Origin: Brevibacillus massiliensis
GTDB lineage: Bacteria > Bacillota > Bacilli > Brevibacillales > Brevibacillaceae
Length of the DNA stretch: 64,000 nt
Assembly: GCF_000311785.1 (NCBI RefSeq)
Contig: NZ_HE978536.1
Coordinates: 116,287-180,286 of the forward strand
Reading direction: 5' to 3'
The position numbers and the translations under genes were made by a program. The notes under the pieces were generated by a model. It ran no database searches and was not told where the DNA came from. It saw nothing but the letters and a program-made list of their open reading frames with translations. Below, piece after piece: positions 7,829 through 16,452 of this stretch (position 1 is the first letter of the stretch; each line of letters begins with the position of its first letter).

Positions 7829-9040
7829 TCAGTGAAACGAATCCTGGTATGGCGCAGCAGGAAGCTTCCTCTTGGCCAGATACTTCCACACAATCAACCC
7901 TACGATCACCAGCATTGTGCCGGTACAGACAAATACGAAGCGGATTCCTGCCAGAGAACCGAGCAGTCCGCCAAGGATCGGTCCGACCATGGAGCCCAAT
8001 TGGTTGGCGCTCGTCGTCAGCCCAAACGCCCGGCCGCGAAAATCGGCATCTGTATGTTCTACCACAATCGTATTCACCGCCGGCAGCACGCCGGAGATAA
8101 ACAGCCCGAAGACGAACTGGACTCCGCCAAATGTCCAGAGATTATTTGACAGGAATTGCGCCGCATTCATGATCCCGGCACCGATCAGGGCGATGTAAAG
8201 AATGTTGAAGAAGCCCTTTTGCTGGCCGATCTTTCCCCAGTAGGGAGCCGCAATGATTCCGGCGATCCCGCTCAGCGAAAAGATAATGCCAGACGAGAGG
8301 ACGGCCCCTTCCACCTGTCCCTGAAGCTGGGTGACGTACAGCGTCAGCAGAGGCTGCAACACCATGTAGACCAGTTGGACGATGAAGAGCAGCGCCAGCA
8401 TTTTCATCAGTATCCGATTGTGCCAAGCGGCCCTGATATCCTCGATCACCCGATGCTTGACCTGGCTCGGGACGATCTTTTCTTCCTTGACAAACAGCCA
8501 GACTGCGACCGTCGCCAGCAAAATCACAACAGAAGAGACGACAAAGGCAAGCCGCATCCCGAAAAACTCAGAGAGGAGCCCCCCGAACAGCGGCCCCAAT
8601 ATTCCCCCGGTTGCCCCTGCCGTTTGCATGATCCCGAGGCTCCAGCCCATTTTGTTCTGCGGTACGGACGAAGCGACGATCGCCATCGAGGCGGGAACGA
8701 ACCCGCTGACAAAGCCCTGCAGCATGCGGACCGCCAATAATTCCCAAGGATTCCTTACAAATGAAGCCAATAAATATACAACCGTCAAGCTGATCCCGGC
8801 GCGGATCACCATTCTGCGTTTGCCTGTCTGATCCGCTCGTGCCCCCCAGTAGGGAGCCATTATCGCACCAACGAAAAAAGCGGCCGAAAAAATAATGCCC
8901 GACCACAAATTCACTGTCTGTTTACCGACTCCTAAATCAAAGAGATATAAGGAAAGAAAGGGGACGACCATCGTGTAGCTGGCATTTGACAAGAATACCC
9001 CCAGCCACAGCACAATCAAATTTCGCTTCCAAGACTCCAA
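7829..9040 (-). CDS. mdtG: MFS multidrug efflux transporter, MdtG-like
   Basis: This is a 403-residue, twelve-helix major facilitator. The N-terminal WKRNLIVLWLGVFLSNASY, the LWSGIIFSAAF stretch, the helix 2-3 loop APYWGARADQTGKRRMVIR and SGFVPASMAIVASSVPQNK closely recall E. coli MdtG (YceE), a proton-coupled drug exporter. The second half repeats the A-loop as APYWGKIGQQKG. It is monocistronic, with no regulator beside it. The substrate is not predictable. The name is by resemblance, not by search. Confidence 0.85.
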   Translation of the reverse strand: MESWKRNLIVLWLGVFLSNASYTMVVPFLSLYLFDLGVGKQTVNLWSGIIFSAAFFVGAIMAPYWGARADQTGKRRMVIRAGISLTVVYLLASFVRNPWELLAVRMLQGFVSGFVPASMAIVASSVPQNKMGWSLGIMQTAGATGGILGPLFGGLLSEFFGMRLAFVVSSVVILLATVAVWLFVKEEKIVPSQVKHRVIEDIRAAWHNRILMKMLALLFIVQLVYMVLQPLLTLYVTQLQGQVEGAVLSSGIIFSLSGIAGIIAAPYWGKIGQQKGFFNILYIALIGAGIMNAAQFLSNNLWTFGGVQFVFGLFISGVLPAVNTIVVEHTDADFRGRAFGLTTSANQLGSMVGPILGGLLGSLAGIRFVFVCTGTMLVIVGLIVWKYLAKRKLPAAPYQDSFH

Positions 9041-9122
9041 CCTTTACACCCCCGAAGATGCATTATACCACATCGGATTTTCATGTGGGGGAAACCGGGT
9101 AAATATTTCTTTACGAGCAATG

Positions 9123-9147
9123 AAAAAGGCGGATGCCTCCCATCCGC
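9123..9147 (-). terminator. Terminator of the aldehyde dehydrogenase operon
   Basis: GCGGATG (9129-9135) pairs with CATCCGC (9141-9147) around a CCTCC loop, with five A on the left that give a T-run on the minus strand. A second perfect 9-bp hairpin, GAGTGCAGC (9161-9169) with GCTGCACTC (9187-9195), lies between it and the gene. Confidence 0.65.
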
Positions 9148-9210
9148 TTCGGCACAAAGCGAGTGCAGCGAAAGGATTTCTCCCTTGCTGCACTCCGTAA
9201 AACCTGCCTA

Positions 9211-10629
9211 TCATCGCTTGAACATGACCAGCTTCATTTCGGTCATCTCTTCAATCGCGTACTTGAGCCCTTCGCGTCCCATGCCGCTCTCCTTCACTCC
9301 ACCGTATGGCATGTGGTCGACGCGGAAGGTAGGGATGTCATTGATGATGACTCCCCCCACGTGCAGCCGCTCGGCAGCATCAAGCGCCGTGTGCAGATCG
9401 TTGGTGTAGACACCTGCCTGCAAGCCGTACCGGGAGTCGTTGACGCAGCCAATCGCTTCCTTCACAGACCCGACGCGGTTGATGAGGACTACAGGGCCGA
9501 AGACCTCCTGGCAGGAGACTTTGGCGTCCACAGGTACGTCTGTGAGCACCGTCGGCAGAAGAACGCGGCCCTCCACCTCTCCGCCTGTCAGTACATGAGC
9601 CCCTTGCTGCTGGGCCTCGCGAATCCAGGAGAGAGCCCGCTCCGTCTCTTTGGGGTGAATCATCGCGGAGAAGTCGGTGTCTTCCAGCAGCGGATCACCG
9701 CCGCGCAGCTTGCGCGTCTCCGCTAGAAACGCCTCCACGAACGCTTCGTAGATTTCATCCACAACGTAAATCCGCTGGACGGAGATGCAAACCTGCCCGG
9801 AATAGCTGAAGGCGCCGAAGACACAGCGGGGTACGACTTCTGCCAAATTGACGTCCCGATCGACGATGACGGCGGAGTTCGATCCCAATTCCAGGGTGAC
9901 CCGTTTTAAACCGGCGCGGTTGCGGATGCCGATCCCGACTTGCGGGCTGCCGGTAAAGGTAATCGCCTTGATGCGCGGATCGGTAACCAGGATGTCGCCC
10001 ACCAGTCCTCCGCTTCCCGTGATGACGTTCAGCGCGCCGGCCGGAAGTCCTGCCTCCTCGGCAAGTTGGGCTAGAAACAGGGACGACAAAGGCGTTTGCG
10101 ATGCCGGTTTGAGCACGACGGTATTGCCTGCCGCCAGTGCGGGACCCACTTTGTGGGCGACGAGATTCATCGGAAAGTTGAACGGGGTGATCGCCCCGAT
10201 GGTTCCCAGCGGCTCCCGGACCGTATAGGCGATGCGCCCTTCTCCGCCCGGCGCGGCATCGATCGGCAGGGTTTCGCCGTGGATCCGCTTCGCCTCTTCA
10301 GCGGCAAATCTGTAGGTCTGGATTGTCCGGGCGATTTCGCCCCGAGCCGTTTTCAACGGTTTGCCCGCCTCCTCGGCAACGATCCGCGCCGCTTCCTCGC
10401 TTCGTTCGGCGAACAGGTCGGCGATTTTGGCCAGCATGCTTGCCCGCTGGTGGGCCGGCATCTGCCGCATGACCGGATTTGCCTGCTCTGCCGCCTGGAT
10501 CGCTTGTTCGACTATAGACTGATCAGCAAGCGGGATTTCCGCCAACTGTTCTCCGCTATGCGGGGCGTACAACGGACTGTACTCGCTGCCTTCGACCCAC
10601 TGGCCGCCGATGTAAAACGCTTTTCTCAT
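9211..10629 (-). CDS. NAD(P)-dependent aldehyde dehydrogenase
   Basis: This is a 472-residue ALDH-superfamily enzyme that oxidises an aldehyde to the acid. Seen are TPFNFP with N151, the coenzyme Lys174 in VLKPAS, FTGSPQVG for NAD binding, the general base E247 in LELGS, and the nucleophile C281 in YSGQVCISVQR. The SGQVCISVQR form recalls lactaldehyde/phosphonoacetaldehyde-type ALDHs rather than betaine ALDH. It is the last gene of the yodT-S-R-Q-like operon, about 110 nt after the deacetylase. A plausible role is succinic-semialdehyde or other semialdehyde oxidation at the end of beta-lysine breakdown, but that is inference. Confidence 0.9.
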   Translation of the reverse strand: MRKAFYIGGQWVEGSEYSPLYAPHSGEQLAEIPLADQSIVEQAIQAAEQANPVMRQMPAHQRASMLAKIADLFAERSEEAARIVAEEAGKPLKTARGEIARTIQTYRFAAEEAKRIHGETLPIDAAPGGEGRIAYTVREPLGTIGAITPFNFPMNLVAHKVGPALAAGNTVVLKPASQTPLSSLFLAQLAEEAGLPAGALNVITGSGGLVGDILVTDPRIKAITFTGSPQVGIGIRNRAGLKRVTLELGSNSAVIVDRDVNLAEVVPRCVFGAFSYSGQVCISVQRIYVVDEIYEAFVEAFLAETRKLRGGDPLLEDTDFSAMIHPKETERALSWIREAQQQGAHVLTGGEVEGRVLLPTVLTDVPVDAKVSCQEVFGPVVLINRVGSVKEAIGCVNDSRYGLQAGVYTNDLHTALDAAERLHVGGVIINDIPTFRVDHMPYGGVKESGMGREGLKYAIEEMTEMKLVMFKR

Positions 10630-10737
10630 TCACATTCTCCTCCATCTGAAAAGGGGTTCTTGTATAACATTCTCCGCGAAAGCGAACCTTCCTTCCCGAA
10701 TCTTCTGAAATATCTGTGCAGAAGAATGCGCCTCCGC

Positions 10738-12018
10738 TTACAGGGCGGCTGCTTCCTCGTCGATTCCGCACCACTCCAGCAATGTCAGCGCGAAGATTTC
10801 GGCACACTGAAAGACGTTCTCGAGCGGAATGTACTCATTGGGATAATGGGCCACCTTGGTCACGCCCGGGCCGATGACAATCGCCGGAGTGTCTGCCAGC
10901 TTGGTCAACAGGCCTCCGTCCGTCCCCCACGGCGAAGCCTCAATGACCGGCGGCTCGCCCATGACAGCGGCATAGGTTTGCTTCAGCAAGGTCACCAATG
11001 GATGGTCTTCCTCCACAGCTCCCGGGACCCAGCGGGCGCCAAACCATTCCAGCCCGACAGGATTTTCGGCAAACCACGGATCTTCCTCGGCCAGCCGCTT
11101 CAACGCCTGTTCCATCTCTTGTTTCGCCTGCTCCATCTCTTCTCCGGGAGCGACGCCCATCCTGCCTTCCAGCTTTACCAGGTCGGCGACCATCGAAGGC
11201 CACTTTCCGCCTTCTATGACCCCGATATTGATCGGGACGGGGATCGGCAATTTCTCATAGAGCGGATCCGTGATGCGGCCGTTGCGCTCCTTCTCCAAGC
11301 GGCCGACCGCCTGCACCACCTGCAGACTTTTTTCAATGGCGCTGACCCCTTCGTAGCGGGTGCCCCCGTGGGCTGCACGCCCCTTTACAGTCAGGCGAAA
11401 CCACATCGAGCCTTGCTGTTTGGGGAAAATTTTCATGTTGCTCGGCTCGGGAACGATCGCGGCGTCTGCCTTGTACCCGCGAAGGATGGCAGCCAGCGTC
11501 CCTGCTCCGCCGCTCTCTTCTTCTACCACGCTCTGGAAGATGACATCTCCCTTAAGCCGGACGCCCAGCCCCTGCAAGACCTTGATCGCCAGCAGGGCAG
11601 CGAGGCTGCCGCCTTTCATGTCTGTCGCGCCGCGGCCGTACAGTTTGCCGTCGATGATTTCCCCGCTGAACGGATCGTGATCCCACTGCGTCCGGTCGCC
11701 GGCGGGCACCACATCGACGTGCCCGTTGAGTATCATGGAACGGCCGCCGCCGCTCCCCCTCCAGACCCCCACTACATTGGGACTCTCCTCAAACGTGCTG
11801 CGCGGCGAGACAAAATACGGATGGCGGGTCAGCTCTTCTCCCTCCATGATCCACAGGTCAACCTCCAGCCCCATGTCCGCCAGATAGGAGGCGATTTTCT
11901 CCTGGATGGAGCGTTCCGCTCCTTGCACGCTAGCCTCTCTGACCCACTCCTGCAGCAGGGCGGTCGCCTCTGCCTGCTCCTTTTTGATTCTCTCCTTGAT
12001 CTTCTCCTGCCAGCTCAT
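10738..12018 (-). CDS. yodQ: M20 (ArgE/DapE) family deacylase, YodQ-like
   Basis: This is a zinc-dependent amidohydrolase of 426 residues related to acetylornithine deacetylase. The catalytic metal centre is intact: H100 and D102 in NGHVDVVPAG, D133 in GRGATDMKGG, and E166/E167 in VEEESGG, with a dimerisation domain inserted after. In B. subtilis the homologue YodQ is encoded with YodT, YodS, YodR and the beta-lysine acetyltransferase. In that proposed scheme a deacetylase removes the acetyl group from 4-acetamidobutyrate. It is separated from the CoA-transferase beta gene by 17 nt, clearly the same operon. Confidence 0.85.
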   Translation of the reverse strand: MSWQEKIKERIKKEQAEATALLQEWVREASVQGAERSIQEKIASYLADMGLEVDLWIMEGEELTRHPYFVSPRSTFEESPNVVGVWRGSGGGRSMILNGHVDVVPAGDRTQWDHDPFSGEIIDGKLYGRGATDMKGGSLAALLAIKVLQGLGVRLKGDVIFQSVVEEESGGAGTLAAILRGYKADAAIVPEPSNMKIFPKQQGSMWFRLTVKGRAAHGGTRYEGVSAIEKSLQVVQAVGRLEKERNGRITDPLYEKLPIPVPINIGVIEGGKWPSMVADLVKLEGRMGVAPGEEMEQAKQEMEQALKRLAEEDPWFAENPVGLEWFGARWVPGAVEEDHPLVTLLKQTYAAVMGEPPVIEASPWGTDGGLLTKLADTPAIVIGPGVTKVAHYPNEYIPLENVFQCAEIFALTLLEWCGIDEEAAAL

Positions 12019-12035
12019 CGCTATCCCTCCTTTGT

Positions 12036-12713
12036 TCAGCGGTATACGCCAACTTCGCCGTCTAGCTTTAGTTCCGCTTCGGTAGCCCCGATCACGTCTC
12101 CGACCGTGTAGGGGTGCATCACTTCCAGCAGGTAGAGGCCGTCAGAACGCACCTGCATGACCGCCATATCGGTGATGATCAGGTTTGCGCAGGCTTTCGC
12201 GGTAAGCGGGAGACTGCACTCGCGGACGATCTTGGATCGGCCGTTCTTGTCGAGATGTGTGGTCAACACCATCACCTTCTTTGCCTTCTGGGCCAGTTCC
12301 ATCGCTCCGCCCATGCCCGGCACCCGCTTGCCGGGGACGATCCAGTTGGCGATGTCTCCCCGCTCGCTGACCTCCAGCGCGCCCAGGATCGTCATATCCA
12401 GCTTGCCGCGGCGAATGATCCCAAAGGCGGTGGTGCTGTCAAAGAACGAAGCGCCGCGGACGAGCGTCACGGGGAACCCCCCGGCATTGCACAGATTGGG
12501 ATTTTCTTCGCCGGGGGCGGGACTTGGTCCCGTGCCGAGAATGCCGTTTTCCGCGTGGAACAAGACGTGCTTTTCTTTTGGTATATAGTCCGCGACCAGG
12601 GTGGGAATGCCGATCCCCAGGTTGATGATCATTCCGTCGGCAATTTCCTGTGCTGCCCGCCGCGCAATGCGCTCGCGGTAGCTCTCCGCCTGTTTTACTT
12701 CTCCCATGCCCAT
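12036..12713 (-). CDS. yodR: CoA-transferase subunit B (YodR-like)
   Basis: This is the beta subunit of a class I 3-oxoacid-type CoA-transferase, 225 residues. It contains NLGIGIPTLVADY near the N-terminus and the ENG motif (FHAENGILG) whose Glu forms the thioester intermediate in the family. The GGAMELAQKAKKVMVLT segment is also characteristic. Its start overlaps the alpha-subunit gene by 19 nt. Together they should activate a beta-keto acid with CoA from another acyl-CoA; with the neighbours, an acetamido-3-oxohexanoate is the expected acceptor (inference). Confidence 0.9.
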   Translation of the reverse strand: MGMGEVKQAESYRERIARRAAQEIADGMIINLGIGIPTLVADYIPKEKHVLFHAENGILGTGPSPAPGEENPNLCNAGGFPVTLVRGASFFDSTTAFGIIRRGKLDMTILGALEVSERGDIANWIVPGKRVPGMGGAMELAQKAKKVMVLTTHLDKNGRSKIVRECSLPLTAKACANLIITDMAVMQVRSDGLYLLEVMHPYTVGDVIGATEAELKLDGEVGVYR

Positions 12714-13393
12714 CGCCAGTTCACCCCTTCGCTTTGCACGATCATATCGACGAATACACCCGGCGTCACGATCTCCTCCGGATCAAGCTCGCCCGTCTCG
12801 ACGATCTCGTCCGCTTCCACAATGGTCAAATCCCCGGCCATCGCCACCAGCGGATTAAAGTTGCGGGCGCTCGTATCGTAGATGAGATTGCCCAGCCTGT
12901 CTGCACGCTTCGCGTGGACAATCGCCACCTCGGCTGTGAGCGGCGTCTCCAACAGATAGGTTTTGCCGCCTACCGTCACCTTTTGTTTTCCCTCTTCGGC
13001 GATCGTGCCGATGCCGATGTCGGAGAGGATCCCGCCCAGGCCCACACCGCCTGCCCTGATGCGCTCTGCCAGGATCCCCTGCGGACAAAATTCCACTTCC
13101 AGTTCCCCGGCGGTCATCTGCGCCCCGGCATTGGGATTGGAGCCGATATGGGAAGCGATGACCCGCTTTACCCTGCGCTCCGTCACCAATTTGCCCACCC
13201 CGATCTGCGGGAACGCCGTATCGTTGCTGATCAGGGTGAGGTCCTTCACGTTTTTGTCCAAGATCCCCTGGATTAGCGACGGGGGATTGCCTACACCGCC
13301 AAACCCGCCTACCATCAGCACCATCCCATCGTGAAAATGGCGGAGTGCTTCTTCGATCGGTACCACCTTGTCGAATGGATTCTGGTTACGCAT
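12695..13393 (-). CDS. yodS: CoA-transferase subunit A (YodS-like)
   Basis: This is the alpha subunit of the class I CoA-transferase, 232 residues. The Gly-rich VGGFGGVGNPPSLIQGI segment near residue 28 binds CoA in the family, and GGVGLGGILSDIGIGT is the second conserved segment. It lies 15 nt after the aminotransferase gene and overlaps subunit B, as expected for a heteromeric enzyme. Confidence 0.9.
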   Translation of the reverse strand: MRNQNPFDKVVPIEEALRHFHDGMVLMVGGFGGVGNPPSLIQGILDKNVKDLTLISNDTAFPQIGVGKLVTERRVKRVIASHIGSNPNAGAQMTAGELEVEFCPQGILAERIRAGGVGLGGILSDIGIGTIAEEGKQKVTVGGKTYLLETPLTAEVAIVHAKRADRLGNLIYDTSARNFNPLVAMAGDLTIVEADEIVETGELDPEEIVTPGVFVDMIVQSEGVNWRWAWEK

Positions 13394-13408
13394 GTTTGTG
13401 CCCTCCTG

Positions 13409-14770
13409 TCACAGCGATAACAGCCCTTCATGTTTCAATTCCGTCTGGACATCTTCGATCGCCATTCGCAATATGGCCAGCAATTCGTCAATCTGTTCCC
13501 GGTTGATCGTAAGCGGCGGGGAGATGATAACCGCGTCTCCGGCTCCGCCTTCCACCGCGCCGGAAGCCGGATAGATCATCAGCCCGCGCTCAAACGCCCG
13601 CCCGATGACGCGACCCGCAACGCCGAGCGAAGGAGCGAACATCTCCTTCGTCCGCCTGTCCCGGACGAACTCCAGACCGCACAAGAGTCCCAGGCCGCGG
13701 GCGTCGCCGATGAACGGGTACTCCTCTGCCAGCTTGTGAAGTTCGGCCAAGAGATAGGCTCCTTGTTCTGCCGCGTTGTCGACCAGGTTGTGCTGCTCCA
13801 GGTAGCGGAAGACAGCAAGGGAAACAGCGGCAGATTGAGGGTTGGCGCTGTAGGTATGTCCGGCCATGATCGAGGCGGAGCCGCGCTGGATCGTCTCGAT
13901 GATTTCATCCGAGACCATCGCTGCCGCCATCGGCGTGTAGCCTGCGCTCATGCCTTTGCCGAGCGCCATCAGATCGGGCACGACTCCCCAGTGGTCGATC
14001 CCGAAGTTCCTGCCCGTCCGGCCCATGCCCGTCATCACCTCGTCGGCGATGAAGAGCACCTGGTACCTGTCGCAGATCTCCCGGATTCGCTGGAAGTACC
14101 CCGCCGGAGGAACGATCGCGCCGCCAGCCGCGCCAATCACCGGCTCTGCGATAAAGGCGGCGACATGCTCCGGGCCGATCCGCCGAATCGCCTGCTCCAG
14201 CTCATCGGCGCAGCGAAGCCCGTACTCCTCCGGCGTCAGCTCCCCACCGTAGCGGTAGTAGTACGGTGTCGGCACGCTGGGATAGTCCTGCAGCAGCGGG
14301 ACGAACCGCTTGCGGCGCAGCACGTGGCCGGACATCGACAGGGCCCCCATGGTAATGCCGTGGTAGCTCATGAAGCGGGATATAATCCGGTTCTTCCGCT
14401 CAAGGCCCTTTTCCTGCCAGTATTGAATCGCAATTTTTTGGGCAGTCTCCGTCGCCTCCGAACCGCTGCTGACAAAAAAGCTCCAATTGAGACTGCCGGG
14501 TGCCCAGGCAGCCAATTTTGCCGCCAGCGCTTCCACAGGTTCACTGCTGAAATGCGAGCGATAGGCGAAGGAAACCAGTTCGGCCTGCCGCTTCATCGCC
14601 TCCGCTACTTCCGGAACGGCATGGCCGATGCTTGCCGTCACCGCCCCGGAGCACCCGTCGAGATAGCGCTTTCCGGCAGCATCGTACAAATAGATCCCCT
14701 CTCCGTGCGAGACGGTCGGGTACACCTTGCCCAAATCCGGTTTGATCACATAGCTTTTTCTCTCTCCCAT
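13409..14770 (-). CDS. yodT: Class III PLP-dependent aminotransferase (YodT-like)
   Basis: This is an omega/beta-aminotransferase of 453 residues. The PLP Lys272 is in LGKGMSAGYTP, the PLP-ring Asp243 in FIADEVMTGMGRTG, and the phosphate site in SSGSEATE. An upstream GTG adds three codons, but GAGGTG lies six bases before the ATG at 14770, so that start is used. It is the first gene of the operon with the CoA-transferase, deacetylase and aldehyde dehydrogenase, transcribed divergently from the PucR regulator. In the yod cluster the likely substrate is N6-acetyl-beta-lysine, giving a 3-oxo acid (established only as a proposal). Confidence 0.9.
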   Translation of the reverse strand: MGERKSYVIKPDLGKVYPTVSHGEGIYLYDAAGKRYLDGCSGAVTASIGHAVPEVAEAMKRQAELVSFAYRSHFSSEPVEALAAKLAAWAPGSLNWSFFVSSGSEATETAQKIAIQYWQEKGLERKNRIISRFMSYHGITMGALSMSGHVLRRKRFVPLLQDYPSVPTPYYYRYGGELTPEEYGLRCADELEQAIRRIGPEHVAAFIAEPVIGAAGGAIVPPAGYFQRIREICDRYQVLFIADEVMTGMGRTGRNFGIDHWGVVPDLMALGKGMSAGYTPMAAAMVSDEIIETIQRGSASIMAGHTYSANPQSAAVSLAVFRYLEQHNLVDNAAEQGAYLLAELHKLAEEYPFIGDARGLGLLCGLEFVRDRRTKEMFAPSLGVAGRVIGRAFERGLMIYPASGAVEGGAGDAVIISPPLTINREQIDELLAILRMAIEDVQTELKHEGLLSL

Positions 14771-14863
14771 AACCAGCACCTCGAAAGTTAAGTCGTTTTA
14801 CCCTCATGGTAGCGCAATGCATCTGGATTGCCATTCGACCGGGTGGAAAAAAAAGCGTCTCAA

Positions 14864-14894
14864 CAGACAAAATCTTTTATACATTTTGTATAAT
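14864..14894 (+). promoter_or_regulatory. Candidate promoter of the PucR-type regulator gene
   Basis: A perfect TATAAT (14889-14894) lies 25 nt upstream of the start codon. The -35 region is weak (CAGACA at 14864-14869 or GACAAA at 14866-14871). The 149-nt divergent interval presumably also holds the activator site for yodT, which I could not identify. Confidence 0.4.
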
Positions 14895-14919
14895 GAATGG
14901 GAGAAGGAGGCGGGTGCCG

Positions 14920-16452
14920 ATGAGCATTACCATTCGTGAAGCACTGCAGCTGCCGGACATGGTGCAGACGCGGCTCGTTGCCGGAGAAGCGGGATTGGAC
15001 AATCACATTCGCTGGGTGACCATCGTCGAAATCCTGGACGATACGACGCGCCTGCAAGCGGGCGAGTTTTTGATCACGACAGGTTTTGGCCTCGAGGAGG
15101 ATCGCCAGAAGCTGGAGCAGTTCATCCCCCGCCTGGCCAGTCGCGGTCTGAGCGGGGTGGCGATCCACACCGGTTTCTACCTGCGGGAGATCCCCCAGGC
15201 GCTGATCGAGATGGCCAACCGGCACGGCCTGCCGCTGATCGAAATCCCCGTGGAGTTAAACTTTTCCCATGTGACCAAGGCGATCCTGCAGCCGATCGTC
15301 AATCGGCAATTTGAGACCCTGGCCTATTCGCAGGCGATTCACGAACAGATGATTCGCATCTCGCTTTCCGGCGGAGGACTGGCGGCAATCGCCGGCGAAC
15401 TGGCCCGGCTGACCAAGGGAAACGTCACCATCCGTGACGCCTTTGGCAATCAGCTCGCCGCCACGCCATCCAAAGCAGAAAACGCTGAGCCGGCTGTCGA
15501 GGTCTCGCTGCCGATCCAAACGACGCGGGAGACGTACGGTAGCGTCACCCTGTCCAAGCCCCGCCGCAAGTGGCAGGAGCTGGACCAGATCGCGCTGCAG
15601 CACGCCAGTACGCTGTGCGCGCTGGAATTCGTCAAAGAGCGGGCTGTGATTGAGGCCGAGTGGCGGATGCAGGGGGATTTTGCCGAAGAGATGCTCAACG
15701 GCCGCTTTTCCCTCAACCGCGACACAGAGACGCGCAGCCGGATGCTGGGGTACCCGCTGACCGGCAGCCACCTGGTCGCCGCGCTGCAGATCGGCGCAGC
15801 GGATCAGCTTGCCGAGACGGCAGAGCAGCACCACAATTTGATTCGGCTCATCAAGCGGCTCGCCGAGAAGTACGGCGTCCCCTGCCTGCTGAGGGAGCGC
15901 AGCGCCCATCTGCTGATGATCCTGCCGAGCGGCACGGAAAGCGACCGTCTGCTTGCGCAACTTCCGGCCCAATGGGCAAAATCCGCTCCTGGTTCTCCCT
16001 TGGCCGCAGCCGTCAGCAGCCCGCGCAGCGAGCTGGCCGAACTGGCAGAAGCCGCGCAGGAAGCTGTCTTCGCCCTACAGGTATATCCGCTCATCAAGCC
16101 CCAGAGTCCGGTGCTCCGCTATGCAGACATGGAAGGCTATCAGTTTTTGTTTCCGTTTCATCAGCAGAAGGAGGCGCTGCGCAAACTGTGGAGCCCGCTG
16201 CTGGATCAGCTGCTGGCGTATGACAAACAGTACGGGCACCGCCTGCTCGATACCCTGCAGGTGTACCTGGAGGCCAACTTGAACGGTCTGCAGGCTGCGC
16301 AAACCCTCTACATTCACCGCCACACACTGAAGTATCGGCTGCAGCAGATTGAAGCGAAAACCGGCAAATCACTGGCGAATGCCGCCCAGCGCTGGCAGCT
16401 GCAGCTGGCATTGATGGCTTACCGCCTGCAGGGCATCCTGTTCAAAAGCTAG
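14920..16452 (+). CDS. PucR-family transcriptional regulator
   Basis: This is a 510-residue regulator with an N-terminal PucR sensory domain (ITIREALQLPDMVQTRLVAG, then WVTIVEILDD and LITTGFGL). A GGDEF-like middle region follows, and the C-terminal helix-turn-helix reads DTLQVYLEANLNGLQAAQTL then YIHRHTLKYRLQQIEAKTG. Upstream in-frame codons are discarded because AGGAGG lies nine bases before the ATG at 14920, where the homology starts. Divergent to the yodT operon, it is the obvious candidate activator of it. PucR proteins usually sense small nitrogenous metabolites. Its stop codon overlaps the ablB stop on the other strand (CTAG). Confidence 0.92.
   Translation: MSITIREALQLPDMVQTRLVAGEAGLDNHIRWVTIVEILDDTTRLQAGEFLITTGFGLEEDRQKLEQFIPRLASRGLSGVAIHTGFYLREIPQALIEMANRHGLPLIEIPVELNFSHVTKAILQPIVNRQFETLAYSQAIHEQMIRISLSGGGLAAIAGELARLTKGNVTIRDAFGNQLAATPSKAENAEPAVEVSLPIQTTRETYGSVTLSKPRRKWQELDQIALQHASTLCALEFVKERAVIEAEWRMQGDFAEEMLNGRFSLNRDTETRSRMLGYPLTGSHLVAALQIGAADQLAETAEQHHNLIRLIKRLAEKYGVPCLLRERSAHLLMILPSGTESDRLLAQLPAQWAKSAPGSPLAAAVSSPRSELAELAEAAQEAVFALQVYPLIKPQSPVLRYADMEGYQFLFPFHQQKEALRKLWSPLLDQLLAYDKQYGHRLLDTLQVYLEANLNGLQAAQTLYIHRHTLKYRLQQIEAKTGKSLANAAQRWQLQLALMAYRLQGILFKS

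Noticed and set aside
10096-12111. 671-codon open frame on the plus strand
   Set aside because: It is antisense to the YodQ-like deacetylase and ALDH genes, has Arg/His/Pro-rich composition typical of a shadow frame in GC-rich DNA, and shows no domain.
13430-14791. 453-codon open frame on the plus strand
   Set aside because: It is antisense to the class III aminotransferase, which has intact catalytic motifs; the antisense product has none.
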